A stretch of 64,000 nucleotides of DNA, from the NCBI RefSeq assembly GCF_050948215.1, contig NW_027488901.1, positions 161,476 through 225,475 on the forward strand, given 5' to 3'. Position 1 is the first letter of the stretch. Every line of letters begins with the position of its first letter. The position numbers and the translations under genes are program-made. Source of the DNA: Halictus rubicundus (Eukaryota; Arthropoda; Insecta; Hymenoptera; Halictidae). The notes beneath the pieces were generated by a model that was not told the DNA's origin, did not search any database, and worked only from the letters and a program-made list of their open reading frames with translations. Below are positions 1 through 11,164 of the stretch, in pieces.

Positions 1-1
1 C

Positions 2-715
2 ATTCTTCAATGGCGTAAATTCCGATACGTTTACACTGCCGATATCGCAAAAATGTATCGCCAAATTCTCCTCGACGACCGCGATGTCGATTACCAACGC
101 ATTCTGTGGCAGCCAGCACCTTCCGCCCCGTGCCGAGAATATCAACTTCTCACAGTCACATACGGAATGACGTGTGCTCCTTATCTCACCCTTCGCGTCC
201 TTCAACGTCTTAATGAGGACGAAGGGCATCGTGTTCCTCTCGCGAAATCGATCCTCCAAGATCATATATATGTTGACGACGTTCTGTTTGAAGGCGATGA
301 CACCGAGTCCCTTCGCCAGTCTCGTAACCAACTGACCGCTCTCCTCGATTGCGGGAAATTCAGGCTACGAAAATGGGCAAGCAATTCGTCCGCGTTGCTG
401 GCCGATCTCGATCCAGCGGATCACGGTCTTGCGTGTACCAAAACTCTCGCCCCTGATGATCAGCTCAAAGTTCTTGGAGTCAGCTGGAGTCCGAGTCTGG
501 ACGCCTTTCAATTTCGCGCAATCGTGGCTGATCCACTGCCGTCGACCAAGAGGTCGATTCTTTCCACGATCGCCAAACTCTACGATCCGTTAGGCTGGGT
601 CACCCCCGCAACCGTCCTCGCTAAGATCTTTCTTCAGGATTTGTGGCGCCTCCGCATTAGCTGGGACGATGAATTACCGAATGCGCTTCTCGACAAGTGG
701 CGATCAATCTGCTAG
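2..715 (+). pseudogene. BEL/Pao reverse transcriptase fragment
   Basis: Partial RT domain, open from the window edge to a TAG at 713-715. Reading upstream of the first ATG (53) still gives good RT sequence: the motif-A aspartate is at 41-43 within TADIAKMYRQI. The catalytic YVDD box lies at 269-280, and the BEL-typical stretch KLYDPLGWVTPATVLAK follows further on. The finger and early palm regions lie outside the window. The ATG at 53 is not a real start; the frame is simply the continuation of a polyprotein. The reading resumes in the same frame after the TAG with sequence that fits the RT to RNase H connection, so the stop is a point mutation rather than the end of the gene. In an intact element this enzyme copies element RNA into DNA in cytoplasmic particles. 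Confidence 0.86.
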
Positions 716-1285
716 TGCCTGCCACTCCTCAACTGGTTAAAACTTCCTCGGTGTATTGGCTCCTCATTGTCTTCTTCTCGTATCGAGCTTCACGGCTTCG
801 CCGATACCTCGACGGTCGCTTACGCTGCCGTCGTGTATGCAAAATGTACCTCGCCCTCCGGCGAAGTCACGATTTCTTTGCTCGCCGGAAAATCTAAAGT
901 AGCTCCTCTTAACCCAATGACAATTCCTCAATTAGAATTGCAAGGGACACTTCTTCTCTCGCGGCTCATGGAATTCATCCTGTCGACCTTCGGCACGCGA
1001 AATATCTCCTGCGTGTGCTGGACAGATTCGACTGTTGTCCTGAATTGGGTCCAACATCATCCCTCACGCTGGAAGACCTTTGTGGCCAACCGAGTGTCGA
1101 GTATTCAAGCCCGGCTCCCGCACGCGGATTGGCGACACGTCTCCACAGAAGACAATCCTGCCGATTGCGCTTCCCGTGGTCTCCTCAGCGACGACCTTCT
1201 TCGGTCATCTCTCTGGTGGCAAGGCCCCGCATGGTTGACCTGTGATCGCTCCGAATGGCCACAGCTTCAGGTTCGTCTCGACAAC
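716..1285 (+). pseudogene. BEL/Pao RNase H domain fragment
   Basis: Same frame as the RT fragment, after the in-frame TAG. Candidate catalytic acidic residues of the RNase H fold are visible in order: D in HGFADTS (near 803), E in IPQLELQG (near 935), D in CWTDSTVV (near 1025) and D in EDNPADCASRG (near 1163). The block GPAWLTCDRSEWP, usual at the end of this region in BEL elements, closes it. In an intact element this activity removes the RNA strand of the RNA:DNA hybrid. There is no separate start codon; the TTG at 767 and other internal starts are arbitrary. No further stop is seen inside this domain, so apart from the upstream TAG this part looks well preserved. Confidence 0.82.
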
Positions 1286-2022
1286 CGCAACCCGTTAGAG
1301 GCGAAAGTCATACCGGCTCATGTCGCCGTCCCAACTCAACAGTGGGAACTGGAAAACCGCTTCTCGTCCTGGCCAAAACTGATTCGAGTCACGGCGTACA
1401 TTTTTCGATTCGTGTGCGCGTGTCGACGTAATAATCCGGAGACTCTTCAAGCTCCATCTCGCGGCTATGGCCTCGCGCTTTCGGCTGATGAGTGCTGCAA
1501 CGCGAAGTTATGGTGGATCCGTCGAATCCAAGCCAGTCTATTTCCATCGGAGAGCAAGGTCCTTCTCCAGAACAAACCGCTACCGTCGAAGAACCCTCTC
1601 AGCTCGCTCAATCCTTTCCTCGATAAAAAAGGGATTCTTCGCGTGGGAGGTCGGCTGCACCGTGCTCCCTTACCGTTTAACTCTAAGCATCCCATTATTC
1701 TCGCGGCGCATCCTCTCGTTCGACTCATCATCGAACACGCGCATATTCGTTCGCTACACGCCGGACTTCAGCTCACCTTGAGCACCCTCCGCCAAACCTT
1801 CTGGACCCTACATGCGCGAAATCTTGCGAGATCAGTGATTCACGCATGCGTCACATGCGTTCGAGAACGAGCTGCACATCCCAACCAACTCATGGGACAG
1901 CTTCCGGAACCTCGGGTCTCTCCTCCCGCGAAATGCCTTTGCCCATTGTGGCCTGGACTACGCCGGCCCCGTTCAGGTTCGGGCATCTGCCGCCACCGTG
2001 CCGCCGCCCCACAGAAGCTGCT
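1286..2022 (+). pseudogene. BEL/Pao integrase N-terminal fragment, frameshifted and truncated
   Basis: Still in the frame of RT and RNase H. After a linker comes the block GILRVGGRL (about 1631-1657). The HHCC zinc finger follows: an H-x4-H pair near 1742-1759 and a C-x2-C pair near 1847-1858. After QLMGQLPEPRVSPPA (ending near 1930) this frame turns to low-quality sequence, while the frame of codons starting at 1947 reads GLDYAGPVQVR, the expected start of the integrase core with its first catalytic aspartate. A frameshift therefore lies between about 1920 and 1947. The core is lost about 25 codons later, where Copia-type sequence begins. The nominal stop of the original frame at 2024-2026 belongs to the shifted reading and is not meaningful. 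Confidence 0.8.
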
Positions 2023-2036
2023 TTAGTATGTAGTAT
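2015..2036. other. BEL/Copia junction
   Basis: BEL integrase sequence fades around 2010-2022. Copia gag sequence is recognisable from about 2035, where ADHLNKLFDIVDKL begins after an ATG. Neither element has an LTR, target-site duplication or terminal motif here. Both are cut inside coding sequence (BEL in integrase, Copia inside gag), so this looks like a deletion or recombination joint rather than a clean insertion. The exact base cannot be fixed by eye. Confidence 0.6.
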
Positions 2037-2490
2037 GGCAGATCACTTAAACAAATTATTTGATATTGTAGATAAATTGCAGCAAATGGACATACCAATT
2101 GCAAATGACCTGTTAACCATCGTAATTCTGTACAGTATCCCAAGAAGTTATGAAGGTTTCAGGTGTGCAATAGAATCCAGAGATACATTGCCTGATCCAT
2201 ACGCGTTGAAAATAAAAATTTTAGGAGAAGCTGAAGCAAGAAGCAGGCTCAATGGAGAAGACACGCATGATGCTATTTACGTCAGGCAAGGAAATCCAAA
2301 ATACACAAATAGTAAAACTAATAAAGAAGAAATGGCTGTTTAATATAAAAGCAACGACAGTACTTCAACGTACAAGCCTTACAAGTGCACATTTTGCAAA
2401 AAGCCTGGTAACACAGCCAGTGACTGCTGGAAGAAGAAATCTAATAGGCAACACCAAGCTAGTTATTGTGAAAAGGATTGCGAAGCCTTT
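2035..2490 (+). pseudogene. Copia gag fragment with altered zinc knuckle
   Basis: The region reads as the second half of the Copia-type gag domain (UBN2/gag-polypeptide family): HLNKLFDIVDKLQQM, then ILYSIPRSYEGF and a C-terminal helix rich in E and R (LGEAEARS). A TAA at 2341-2343 interrupts the frame. Past it, in the same frame, comes a nucleic-acid-binding knuckle at 2386-2427. It has the spacing C-x2-C-x4-N-x4-C, where the family has histidine as third ligand; here codon 2410-2412 is AAC (Asn). Intact gag forms the particle and binds element RNA. The ATG at 2035 is at or near the junction with BEL and is probably an internal Met, since the N-terminal part of the domain is missing. Confidence 0.8.
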
Positions 2491-2976
2491 ATGACTCATG
2501 GCGATTGTCAAAATGCATTGGCGCTGTCAGCACTTGGTGCTATCATCACTCGCAAGGATGTGTGGTGCTTGGACAGTGGGGCTACGTCACACATGTGCAA
2601 TAACAAATCCTTGTTTTCAGAATTAAATACTGTCACAGGAAAAGATGTTGGATTGGCCGTAAATAAAAGTGCAGAAATTAAGGGCATTGGAACGGTGTGC
2701 CTTACGCTGTCAAATGGAAAGGAAGTTATTAATGTGAGGTGCAAAAATACACTGTATGTGCCCGATTTGAAAACAAACCTGCTATCGGTGGCCAGCTTAA
2801 CCAAAAATGGAAAGAAGGTTATATTTGTGGACGACAAAGCAACAATAAGGAATGCTGAAGGGCAAATAGTTGCAGTAGCCTCAAAGGTAGGAAACTTATA
2901 TTTTCTGAAACCTTCACTAATCTCATTCAAGGCAACTACGCGTGAAATAGAAGAGACAGCGAACATGGCAGAAACC
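2491..2976 (+). pseudogene. Copia aspartic protease and linker fragment
   Basis: In frame with gag. The aspartic protease active-site motif DSGA is at 2572-2583, preceded by WCL and followed by TSHM, the usual Copia wording. Further on, GIGTVCLTL and LYVPDLKTNLLSV are typical of the Copia protease C-terminal half. The frame ends at a TAG (2977-2979) and homology-like sequence resumes at once after it with NELWHLRYGH. In an intact element this enzyme cleaves the gag-pol polyprotein. The ATG at 2491 is internal; there is no separate gene start. No other disabling change is visible in this segment. Confidence 0.83.
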
Positions 2977-2979
2977 TAG

Positions 2980-3558
2980 AATGAACTATGGCATTTGAGA
3001 TATGGACATCTCAATGCAGCAGACTTGAAGAGTTTAATATCCAAACAAATGGTGAAGGGTTTGACGATGAACCTGAGCAATAATATGCTCACCTGTGAAA
3101 CCTGCATAAAGGGTAAGCAAACTAAAATTCCATTCACTCCATCGACCCATAACAGCAAACAACCACTTGAATTGATACATTCAGACGTTTGTGGGCTGAT
3201 GCGTACCACATCTATTGGTGGGGCAAAATATTTTGCTAGCTTTATAGACGACAAAACAAGGTGGACGAAGATATACTTCTTAAAGTCAAAGGATCAAGTG
3301 AAAGAAGCTTTTAAAGAATTCAAGGCTCTAGCTGAAAATGAAATTGGTAAAAAGATCAAGACCTTAAGAACGGATAATAGACTCGAATATTGCGGTAAGG
3401 AGTTCAGCAAACAACTAAGTGAGTGGGGAATTAAGCATGAAAGAACTGTTGCATACACGCCACAACAAAGTGGAGTCGCTGAGAGGTTGAATAGAACGCT
3501 CGTCGAAATGGCAAGATGTATATTAATACACGCTGATCTACCAAAGAAATTCTGGACA
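2980..3558 (+). pseudogene. Copia integrase fragment (zinc finger plus DDE core)
   Basis: It begins with the gag-pre-integrase finger: WHLRYGH gives H-x4-H, and TCETC gives C-x2-C near 3094-3108. The rve-type core follows with all three catalytic residues readable: D in IHSDVCG (near 3184), D in LRTDNRLEY (near 3373) and E in GVAERLNRT (near 3481). In the second motif the family usually has DNGGEY; here it is DNRLEY, and TPQQNG is TPQQSG, so some conserved positions have drifted. The fragment ends at a TAA (3559-3561) right after KKFWT. In an intact element integrase inserts the cDNA into the genome. The nominal first codon at 2995 is a TTG and is not a biological start. Confidence 0.86.
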
Positions 3559-3561
3559 TAA

Positions 3562-3710
3562 GCGATAAATACCTCGATGCACATAAGGAACTGATCTGCT
3601 ACTAAAGCTTTGAAGGATGTCACACCGTACGAATGTTGGTTTGGAAAGAAGCCTGACGTATCACATTTTAGGATTTTTGGATGCAAAGCATACGCTTTAG
3701 AAAATACGCC
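3562..3710 (+). pseudogene. Copia post-integrase remnant cut by satellite
   Basis: The same frame continues past the TAA with AINTSMHIRN, a TGA (3592-3594), then TPYECWFGKKPDVSHF and RIFGCKAYALEN, the conserved block between the integrase core and RT of Copia elements. At about 3709-3711 the reading passes directly into GGATA repeats. No RT sequence follows on the far side of the satellite within this window. Confidence 0.8.
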
Positions 3711-4539
3711 TAGGATAGGATAGAGGATTGGATACGATAGGGGACATTACAGGAAAGAGGATAGGATATGCTAGAGGATACGATATTATAGAGGATAGGA
3801 TAGGATAGAGGATCGGATACGATAGAGGATAGGATAGGATAGAGGATAGGATAGGATAGAGAATAGGATAGGAAAGAGGATAGGATAGGATAGAGGATAG
3901 GATAGGACTGAGGATGGGATAGGATAGGATAGAGGATAGGATAGAGGATTGGATAGGATAGAGGACAGGATACGATAGAGGATAGGATAGGATAGAGGAT
4001 AGGACAGGGAAGAGGATAGGATAGGATTGAGGATAGGATAGGATAGAGGATAGGATAGGATAGAGGATATGATATTATAGAGGATAGGATAGGATAGAGG
4101 ATAGGATAGGATAGAGGATAGGATAGGATAGATGATAGGATAGGATAGAGGATAGGATAGGATAGAGGATAAGATAGGATAGGATAGAGGATAGGATAGG
4201 ATATAATAGAGGATAGGATAGGATAGGATAGAGGATAGGATAGGATAGAGTATAGGATAGGATAGAGGATAGGACAGAGGATTGGATAGGATATGGGACA
4301 GGGTACGATAGAGGATAGGATAGGATAGAGGATAGGATAGAGGATAGGATAGAGGATAGGATAGGATAGAGGATAGGAAAGGATACAGAATAGGGTAGGG
4401 GATTGGATAGGTTACAGGGCAGGATACGATAGAGGATAGGATAGGATAGAGGATAGGGTAGGATAGAGAATAGGATAGGAAAGAGGATAGGATAGGATAG
4501 AGGATAGGATAGGATTGAGGATGGGATAGGATAGAAGAT

Positions 4540-5754
4540 AGGATAGGATAGAGGATAGGATAGGATAGAGGATAGAATAGGATTGAGGATACGATTGGAT
4601 AGAGGATAGGATAGGATGGAGGATAGGATAGGATAGAGGATAGGATAGGATAGAGGGTAGGATAGGATAGAGGATAGGATAGGATACAGAATAGGAAAGG
4701 ATAGATGATAGGATAGGATAGAGGATACAATAGGATAGAGGATAGAATAGGATTGAGGATAGGATTAGATAGCGGATAGGATAGGATGGAGAATATTATT
4801 GGATAGACGATAGGATAGGATACAGGATAGGAAAGGATAGAGGATAGGATAGAATAGAGGATAGGATATGACAGAGGATAGGATAGTATAGGGTATAGGA
4901 TTGGATAGAGGATAAGATAGGGTAGATTATAGGATAGGATAGAAGATGGGGTTGGATAGAGGATAGGATAGGATTGAGGATAGGATAGGATAGGGGATAG
5001 GATAGGATAGAACATAGGATAGGATAGAGGATAGGATAGGATTGAGGATAGGATTGGATAGCGGATAGGATAGGATGGAGAATATTATTGGATAGAGGAT
5101 AGGATATGATACAGGATAGGAAAGGATAGAGGATAGGTTAGAATAGAGGATATGATAGGAAAGAGGATAGGATAGGATAGAGGATAGGATAGGATAGAGG
5201 ATAGGACAGAGGATTGGATAGGATATGGGACAGGGTACGATAGAGGATAGGATAGGATAGAGGATAGGATAGAGGATAGGATAGAGGATAGGATAGGATA
5301 GAGGATAGGATAGGATAGAGGATAGAATAGGATTGAGGATACGATTGGATAGAGGATAGGATAGGATGGAGGATAGGATAGGATAGAGGATAGGATAGGA
5401 TAGAGGATAGGATAGGATAGAGGGTAGGATAGGATAGAGGATAGGATAGGATACAGAATAGGAAAGGATAGAGGATAGGATAGGATAGAGGATACAATAG
5501 GATAGAGGATAGAATAGGATTGAGGATAGGATTAGATAGCGGATAGGATAGGATGGAGAATATTATTGGATAGACGATAGGATAGGATACAGGATAGGAA
5601 AGGATAGAGGATAGGATAGAATAGAGGATAGGATATGACAGAGGATAGGATAGTATAGGGTATAGGATTGGATAGAGGATAAGATAGGGTAGATTATAGG
5701 ATAGGATAGAAGATGGGGTTGGATAGAGGATAGGATAGGATTGAGGATAGGATA
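4540..5754. repeat. Local duplication in array A (offset 750-767 bp)
   Basis: The segment about 4540-4987 recurs at about 5290-5754. Marker variants shared in the same order include ACGATTGG (4591 and 5341), GGAGAATATTATTGG and GAAGATGGGGTTGG. The offset grows from 750 to 767 between markers, a 17-bp (one unit) insertion in the second copy. Confidence 0.75.
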
Positions 5755-5884
5755 CGATAGAGAATAGGACAGGATAGAGGATAGGATAGGATAGAGAATA
5801 CGATAGGGTAGATGATATTATAGGGTAGAGGATACCATATTATAGGGGATAGGATAGGATAGAGGATAGGATAGGATAGAGTAT

Positions 5885-6411
5885 AGGATATAGGATTGGA
5901 TAGGATAGAGGATAGGATACGATAGAGGATAGGGTAGGATAGGGGATAGGATAGGATAGAGGATAGGATAGGATAGAGGATAGGATAGGACAGAGGATAG
6001 GGTAGAGAATAGGACAGGATAGAGGATAGGATAGGATAGGATAGAGGATGGGATAGGATAGAGGATAGGATAGAGAATAGGATAGGATAGAGGATATGAG
6101 AGGATACAGGATAGGATAGGATAGAGGATAGGATAGAGAATAGGATAGGATAGAGGCTACGATAGGATAGGATAGAGTATAGAATAGGATAGAGGATAGG
6201 ATAAGATAGAGGATAGGATAGATTAGTGGATAGGATAGGATAGAGGATAGGATAGGATGGAGTATAGGATATAGGATTGGATAGAATAGAGGATAGGATA
6301 GGGTAGAAGATATTATAGGATAGAGGATACGATATTATAGAGGATAGGATAGGATAGAGGATAGGATCGGATAGAGGATAGGATAGGGGATTGGATAGGA
6401 TAGAGGATAGG
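5885..6411. repeat. Dispersed duplicate block, copy 1
   Basis: This block recurs at 10041-10567 with a constant offset of 4156 bp at every marker I checked: GGTAGAGAATAGGACAGG, TATGAGAGGATACAGG, GATTAG, GGAGTATAGG and GATCGGATAG. A few single-base differences separate the copies, for example GATAGG versus GATAGC near the end. Confidence 0.78.
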
Positions 6412-6570
6412 ATAGGATAGAGGATAGGATAGGATATAGGATAGGATAGGATAAAGGACAGGAAACGATAGAGGATAGAATAGGATAGAGGAAGGGATAG
6501 AGAATAGGATCGGATAGAGGATAGGATAGGGGATTGGATAGGATAGAGGACAGGAGACGATAGAGGATAG

Positions 6571-7594
6571 AGTAGGATAGAGGATAGGATGGAGAATAGG
6601 ATAGGATAGAGGATACGATAGGAGAGGATAGAGTATAGAATAGGATAGAGGATAGGATAAGATAGAGGATATGATAGGATAGAGGATAGGATAGGATAGA
6701 GGATGGGATAGGATGGAGTATAGGATATAGGATTGGATAGGATAGAGTATGGGATACGACAGAGGATAGGGTAGGATAGCGGATAGGATAGGATAGGATA
6801 GAGGATAAGATAGGATACAGGATAGGATCGGACCGAGGATAGGATTGAGGATCGGATAGGATACGATAGAGGATAGGATAGGATAGAGGATAGGATAGGA
6901 TAGAGTATAGGATATAGGATTGGATAGGATAGAGGATAGGATACGATAGAGGATAGGATAGAGAATAGGACAGGATAGAGGATAGGATAGGATAGGATAG
7001 AGGATAGGATAGGATAGAGGATAGGATAGGATAGAGGATAGGATAGGTTAGAGGATAGGATAGGATAGAGGATAGGATAGGATAGAGGATAGGATAGGAT
7101 AGAGGATAGGATAGGATAGAGGATAGGATAGGATAGAGGATAGGATAGGATAGAGGATAGGATAGGATAGAGGATAGGATAGAGAATAGGACAGGATAGA
7201 GGATAGGATAGGATAGGATAGAGGATAGGATAGGATAGAGGATAGGATAGGATAGAGGATAGGATAGGTTAGAGGATAGGATAGGATAGAGGATAGGATA
7301 GGATAGAGGATAGGATAGGATAGAGGATAGGATAGGATAGAGGATAGGATAGGATAGAGGATAGAGTAGGATAGAGGATAGGATGGAGAATAGGATAGGA
7401 TAGAGGATACGATAGGAGAGGATAGAGTATAGAATAGGATAGAGGATAGGATAAGATAGAGGATATGATAGGATAGAGGATAGGATAGGATAGAGGATAG
7501 GATAGGATGGAGTATAGGATATAGGATTGGATAGGATAGAGGATAGGATACGATAGAGGATAGGGTAGGATAGCGGATAGGATAGGATAGAGTA
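6571..7594. repeat. Local duplication in array A (offset 794 bp)
   Basis: Roughly 6571-6800 recurs at 7365-7594. Shared private variants in order include AGTAGGATAGAGG, GGAGAATAGG, ACGATAGGAGAGGATAG and GGAGTATAGGATATAGG. The sequence between the copies contains the cleaner 221-bp tandem. Confidence 0.7.
6961..7402. repeat. 221-bp tandem block (13 x 17 bp)
   Basis: GAGAATAGGACAGG occurs at 6961 and 7182, and the GGTTAGAGG variant at 7046 and 7267; both pairs are 221 bp apart, exactly 13 units of 17 bp. A related block with the same two markers starts at about 8233. The units between markers are nearly perfect 17-mers, unlike the surrounding array. Confidence 0.8.
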
Positions 7595-8770
7595 TAGAAT
7601 AGGATAGAGGACAGGATAGGATAGAGGATATTATAGGATAGAGGATACGATATTATAGAGGATAGGATAGGATAGAGGACAGGATCGGATAGAGGATAGG
7701 ATAGGGGATTGGATAGGATAGACGACAGGAGACGATAGAGGATAGAATAGGATAGAGGATAGGATAGAGAATAGGATAGGATAGAGGATACGATAGGATA
7801 GGATAGAGTATAGAATAGGATAAAGGATAGGATAAGATAGAGGATAGGATAGGATAGAGGATAGGATAGGATAGAGGATAGGATAGGATAGAGGATAGGA
7901 TAGGATGGAGTATAGGATATAGGATTGGATAGGGTAGAGGATAGGATACGATAGAGGATAGGGTAGGATAGCGGATAGGATAGGATAGAGTATAGAATAG
8001 GATAGAGGACAGGATAGGATAGAGGATATTATAGGATAGAGGGTACGATATTATAGAGGATAGGATAGGATAGAGGATAGGATAGGATAGAGGATAGGTT
8101 AGGATAGAGTATAGGATATAGGATTGGATAGGATAGAGGATAGGATACGATAGAGGATAGGGTAGGATAGGGGATAGGATAGGATAGAGGATAGGATAGG
8201 ATAGAGGATAGGATAGGATAGAGGATAGGATAGAGAATAGGACAGGATAGAGGATAGGATAGGATAGGATAGAGGATAGGATAGGATAGAGGATAGGATA
8301 GGATAGAGGATAGGATAGGTTAGAGGATAGGATAGGATAGAGGATAGGATAGGATAGAGGATAGGATAGGATAGAGGATAGGATAGGATAGAGGATAGGA
8401 TAGGATAGAGGATAGGATAGGATAGAGGATAGGATAGGATAGAGGATAGGATAGGATAGAGGATAGGATAGGATAGAGGATAGGATAGGATAGAGGATAG
8501 GATAGAGAATAGGATAGGACAGGATGGAGGATAGGATAGGATTGGATAGAGGATAGGATAGGATAGAGGGTAGGATAGGATACAGGATAGGATCGGACCG
8601 AGGATAGGATACGATAGAGGATAGGATAGGATAGAGTATAGGATACAGGATTGGATAGGATACAGGATAGGATACGATAGAGAATAGGGTATGATTGTTG
8701 ATAGGATAGGATAGAGGATAGGATAGGATAGAGTATAGAATAGGATAGAGGACAGGATAGGATAGATGAT

Positions 8771-10000
8771 ATTATAGGATAGAGGATAGGATAGGATGGG
8801 GGATAGGATGGGATAGAGGATAGGATAAGATGGAGGATAGGATGGGAGAGAGGATAGGATAAGATAGGGGATAGGATCGGATAGAGGATAGGATAGGATA
8901 GAGGATAGTATAGGATGGAGGATAAGATGGGTTGGAGGACAGGATGGAATAGAGGATACGATAAGATAGAGGATAGGATAGGATAGAGGATAGGATAGGA
9001 GGGAGGATACGATAGGATGGACGATAGGATGGGATAGAGGATACGATAAGATAGAGGATAGGATAGGATTGAGGATAGGATATGATAGAGGATAGGATTG
9101 GATAGAGGATAGGATACAATAGAGGATCGGATAGGGTGGTGGATAGGATTGGATAGAGGATAAGATAAGGCAGAGGATAGGATAGGACAGAGGATAGGAT
9201 ATGATAGTGGATAGCTAAGGATGGACGATAGGATGGGATAGAGGATAGGATAAGATGGATGATAGGATGGGATAGGGGATAGGATAGGATAGAGGATAGG
9301 TTAGGATAGATGATAGGATACGATAGAGGATGGGATAGGATAGAGGATAGGATAGGGTAGAGGATAGGATAGGATAGAGGATTGTATAGGATAGAGGATA
9401 GGATAGGCTAGAGGATAGGATAGGATGGAGGATAGGATGGAATAGAGGATAGGATGAGATAGAGGATAGGATAGGATAGAGGATAGGAAATGAAAGAGCA
9501 TAGGATAGGATAGAGGACAGGATGAGATAGAGGATAGGATAGGATAGAGGATAGGATATGATAGAGGATAGGATAGGATAGAGGATGGGATAGGATAGAG
9601 GATAGGATGGGATAGAGGATAGGATGGGATAGAGGATAGGATAGGATAGATGGTAGGATACGATACAGGATAGGATACGATAGAGGAGAGTATAGAGGAT
9701 AGGAAAGGATAGACGATAGGATAGGATAGAGGATAGGATTGGACAGCGGATGGGATAGGAGAGAGAATAGTATCTGATATATGGTAGGATGCGATAGAGG
9801 ATAGGATACTATAGAGGATAGGATGGGGAAGAGGGTAGGATAAGATAGAGGATAGGATAGGATAGAGGATAGTATAGGATGGAGGATAAGATGGGTTGGA
9901 GGACAGGATGGGATAGAGGATACGATAAGATAGAGGATAGGATAGGATTGAGGATAGGATATGATAGAGGATAGGATTGGATAGAGGATAGGATACAATA
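8771..10000. repeat. Pyrimidine-variant block duplicated in array A
   Basis: Units here often carry GGATGGGATAG and GGATAAGATAG variants. The segment about 8890-9120 recurs at about 9850-10000: GGATAAGATGGGTTGGAGG is shared. The offset is 964 bp at GTTGGAGG (8931 and 9895) and 879 bp at GGATAGGATTGAGG (9061 and 9940). The 85-bp change equals five 17-bp units. Confidence 0.7.
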
Positions 10001-10040
10001 GAGGATAGGATAGGATGGAGGATAGGATAGGATTGAGGAT

Positions 10041-10567
10041 AGGATATAGGATTGGATAGGATAGTGGATAGGATACGATAGAGGATAGGGTAGGATAGGG
10101 GATAGGATAGGATAGAGGATAGGATAGGATAGAGGATAGGATAGGATAGAGGATAGGGTAGAGAATAGGACAGGATAGAGGATAGGATAGGATAGGATAG
10201 AGGATGGGATAGGATAGAGGATAGGATAGAGAATAGGAGAGGATAGAGGATATGAGAGGATACAGGATAGGATAGGATAGAGGATAGGATAGAGAATAGG
10301 ATAGGATAGAGGCTACGATAGGATAGGATAGAGTATAGAATAGGATAGAGGATAGGATAAGATAGAGGATAGGATAGATTAGAGGATAGGATAGGATAGA
10401 GGATAGGATAGGATGGAGTATAGGATATAGGATTGGATAGAATAGAGGATAGGATAGGGTAGAAGATATTATAGGATAGAGGATACGATATTATAGAGGA
10501 TAGGATAGGATAGAGGATAGGATCGGATAGAGGATAGCATAGGGGATTGGATAGGATAGAGGATAGA
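10041..10567. repeat. Dispersed duplicate block, copy 2
   Basis: Second copy of the block at 5885-6411, 4156 bp downstream, in the same orientation and with the same order of variant units. Confidence 0.78.
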
Positions 10568-11164
10568 ATAGGATAGAAGATGGGATAGGATAGAGGATAG
10601 GATAGGATAGAGGATAGGATAGGATAGAGGATAGGATAGGATAGAGGATAGGATAGACGACAGGATAGGATAGACGACAGGATAGGATAGAGGATAGGAT
10701 AGGAGATTGGATAGTATACATGCTAGGAGACGATAGAGAATAGGATAGGATAGACGGTATTATAGGAAAGAGGATACGATAGGATAGAGAATAGGATAGG
10801 AAAGACGATAGGATAGGATAGAGAATGGGATAGGATAGAGGATAGGATAGGATAAGGGATAGGATAGGGGATTGGATAGCATAGAGAATAGGATAGGATA
10901 GAGGATATTATAGGATAGAGGGTAGGATAGGATACAGGATAGGACAGAATAGAGAATTGGATAGTATAGAGAATATCATAGGATAGAGGATAGGATAAGA
11001 TAGAGGATATTATAGGATAGAGGATAGGTTAGGATAGAGGATATGATAGGTTAGAGGATAGGATAGGATAGAGGATATTATAGGATAAAGGGTAGGATAG
11101 GATAGAGGATAGGACAGTATAGAGGATTGGATGGAATAGAGGATAGGATAGGATTGAGGATAGG

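Larger units (their letters stand above)
1..2022 (+). mobile_element. BEL/Pao LTR retrotransposon, internal pol fragment
   Basis: One reading frame (codons starting at position 2) runs through reverse transcriptase, RNase H and the N-terminal part of integrase in the order expected for BEL/Pao pol. The window begins inside reverse transcriptase, so gag, protease and the 5' LTR lie outside. The 3' end is lost: integrase is cut soon after its first catalytic aspartate region, and sequence from a different element (Copia type) follows. One in-frame TAG and one frameshift are visible, so this copy is not functional as it stands, but it still reads clearly as protein. Family assignment rests on motif wording typical of BEL (RT box YVDD with following VLFEGDD, RNase H with the NPAD motif, then the GILRVGGRL block before the HHCC finger). 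Confidence 0.88.
2023..3710 (+). mobile_element. Ty1/Copia LTR retrotransposon, internal gag-pol fragment
   Basis: A single + frame (codons starting at 2035) carries gag, zinc knuckle, protease, pre-integrase and integrase in the order diagnostic for Copia (integrase before RT). It is interrupted by stops at 2341-2343 (TAA), 2977-2979 (TAG), 3559-3561 (TAA) and 3592-3594 (TGA), with good homology-like reading across all four. The 5' end (LTR and first part of gag) is missing. The 3' end stops at about 3710, after the FGCKAYA motif, where satellite DNA begins; RT and RNase H are absent. It is a dead remnant, more decayed than the BEL fragment beside it. Confidence 0.88.

Noticed and set aside
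1465..1781. Open frames 697-897, 1015-1245, 1465-1731, 1467-1781, 2508-2966 and 3294-3686
   Set aside because: They are shadow frames of the BEL and Copia pol sequences, which read clearly in one + frame each.
3786..5015. Minus-strand open frames in array A (3786-5015, 8772-9119, 9408-9998, 14837-15859, 20544-21665 and others) as genes
   Set aside because: They are the same stop-free satellite reading, broken more often because the array is degenerate; the 20544-21665 frame only adds a random extension into the LTR.
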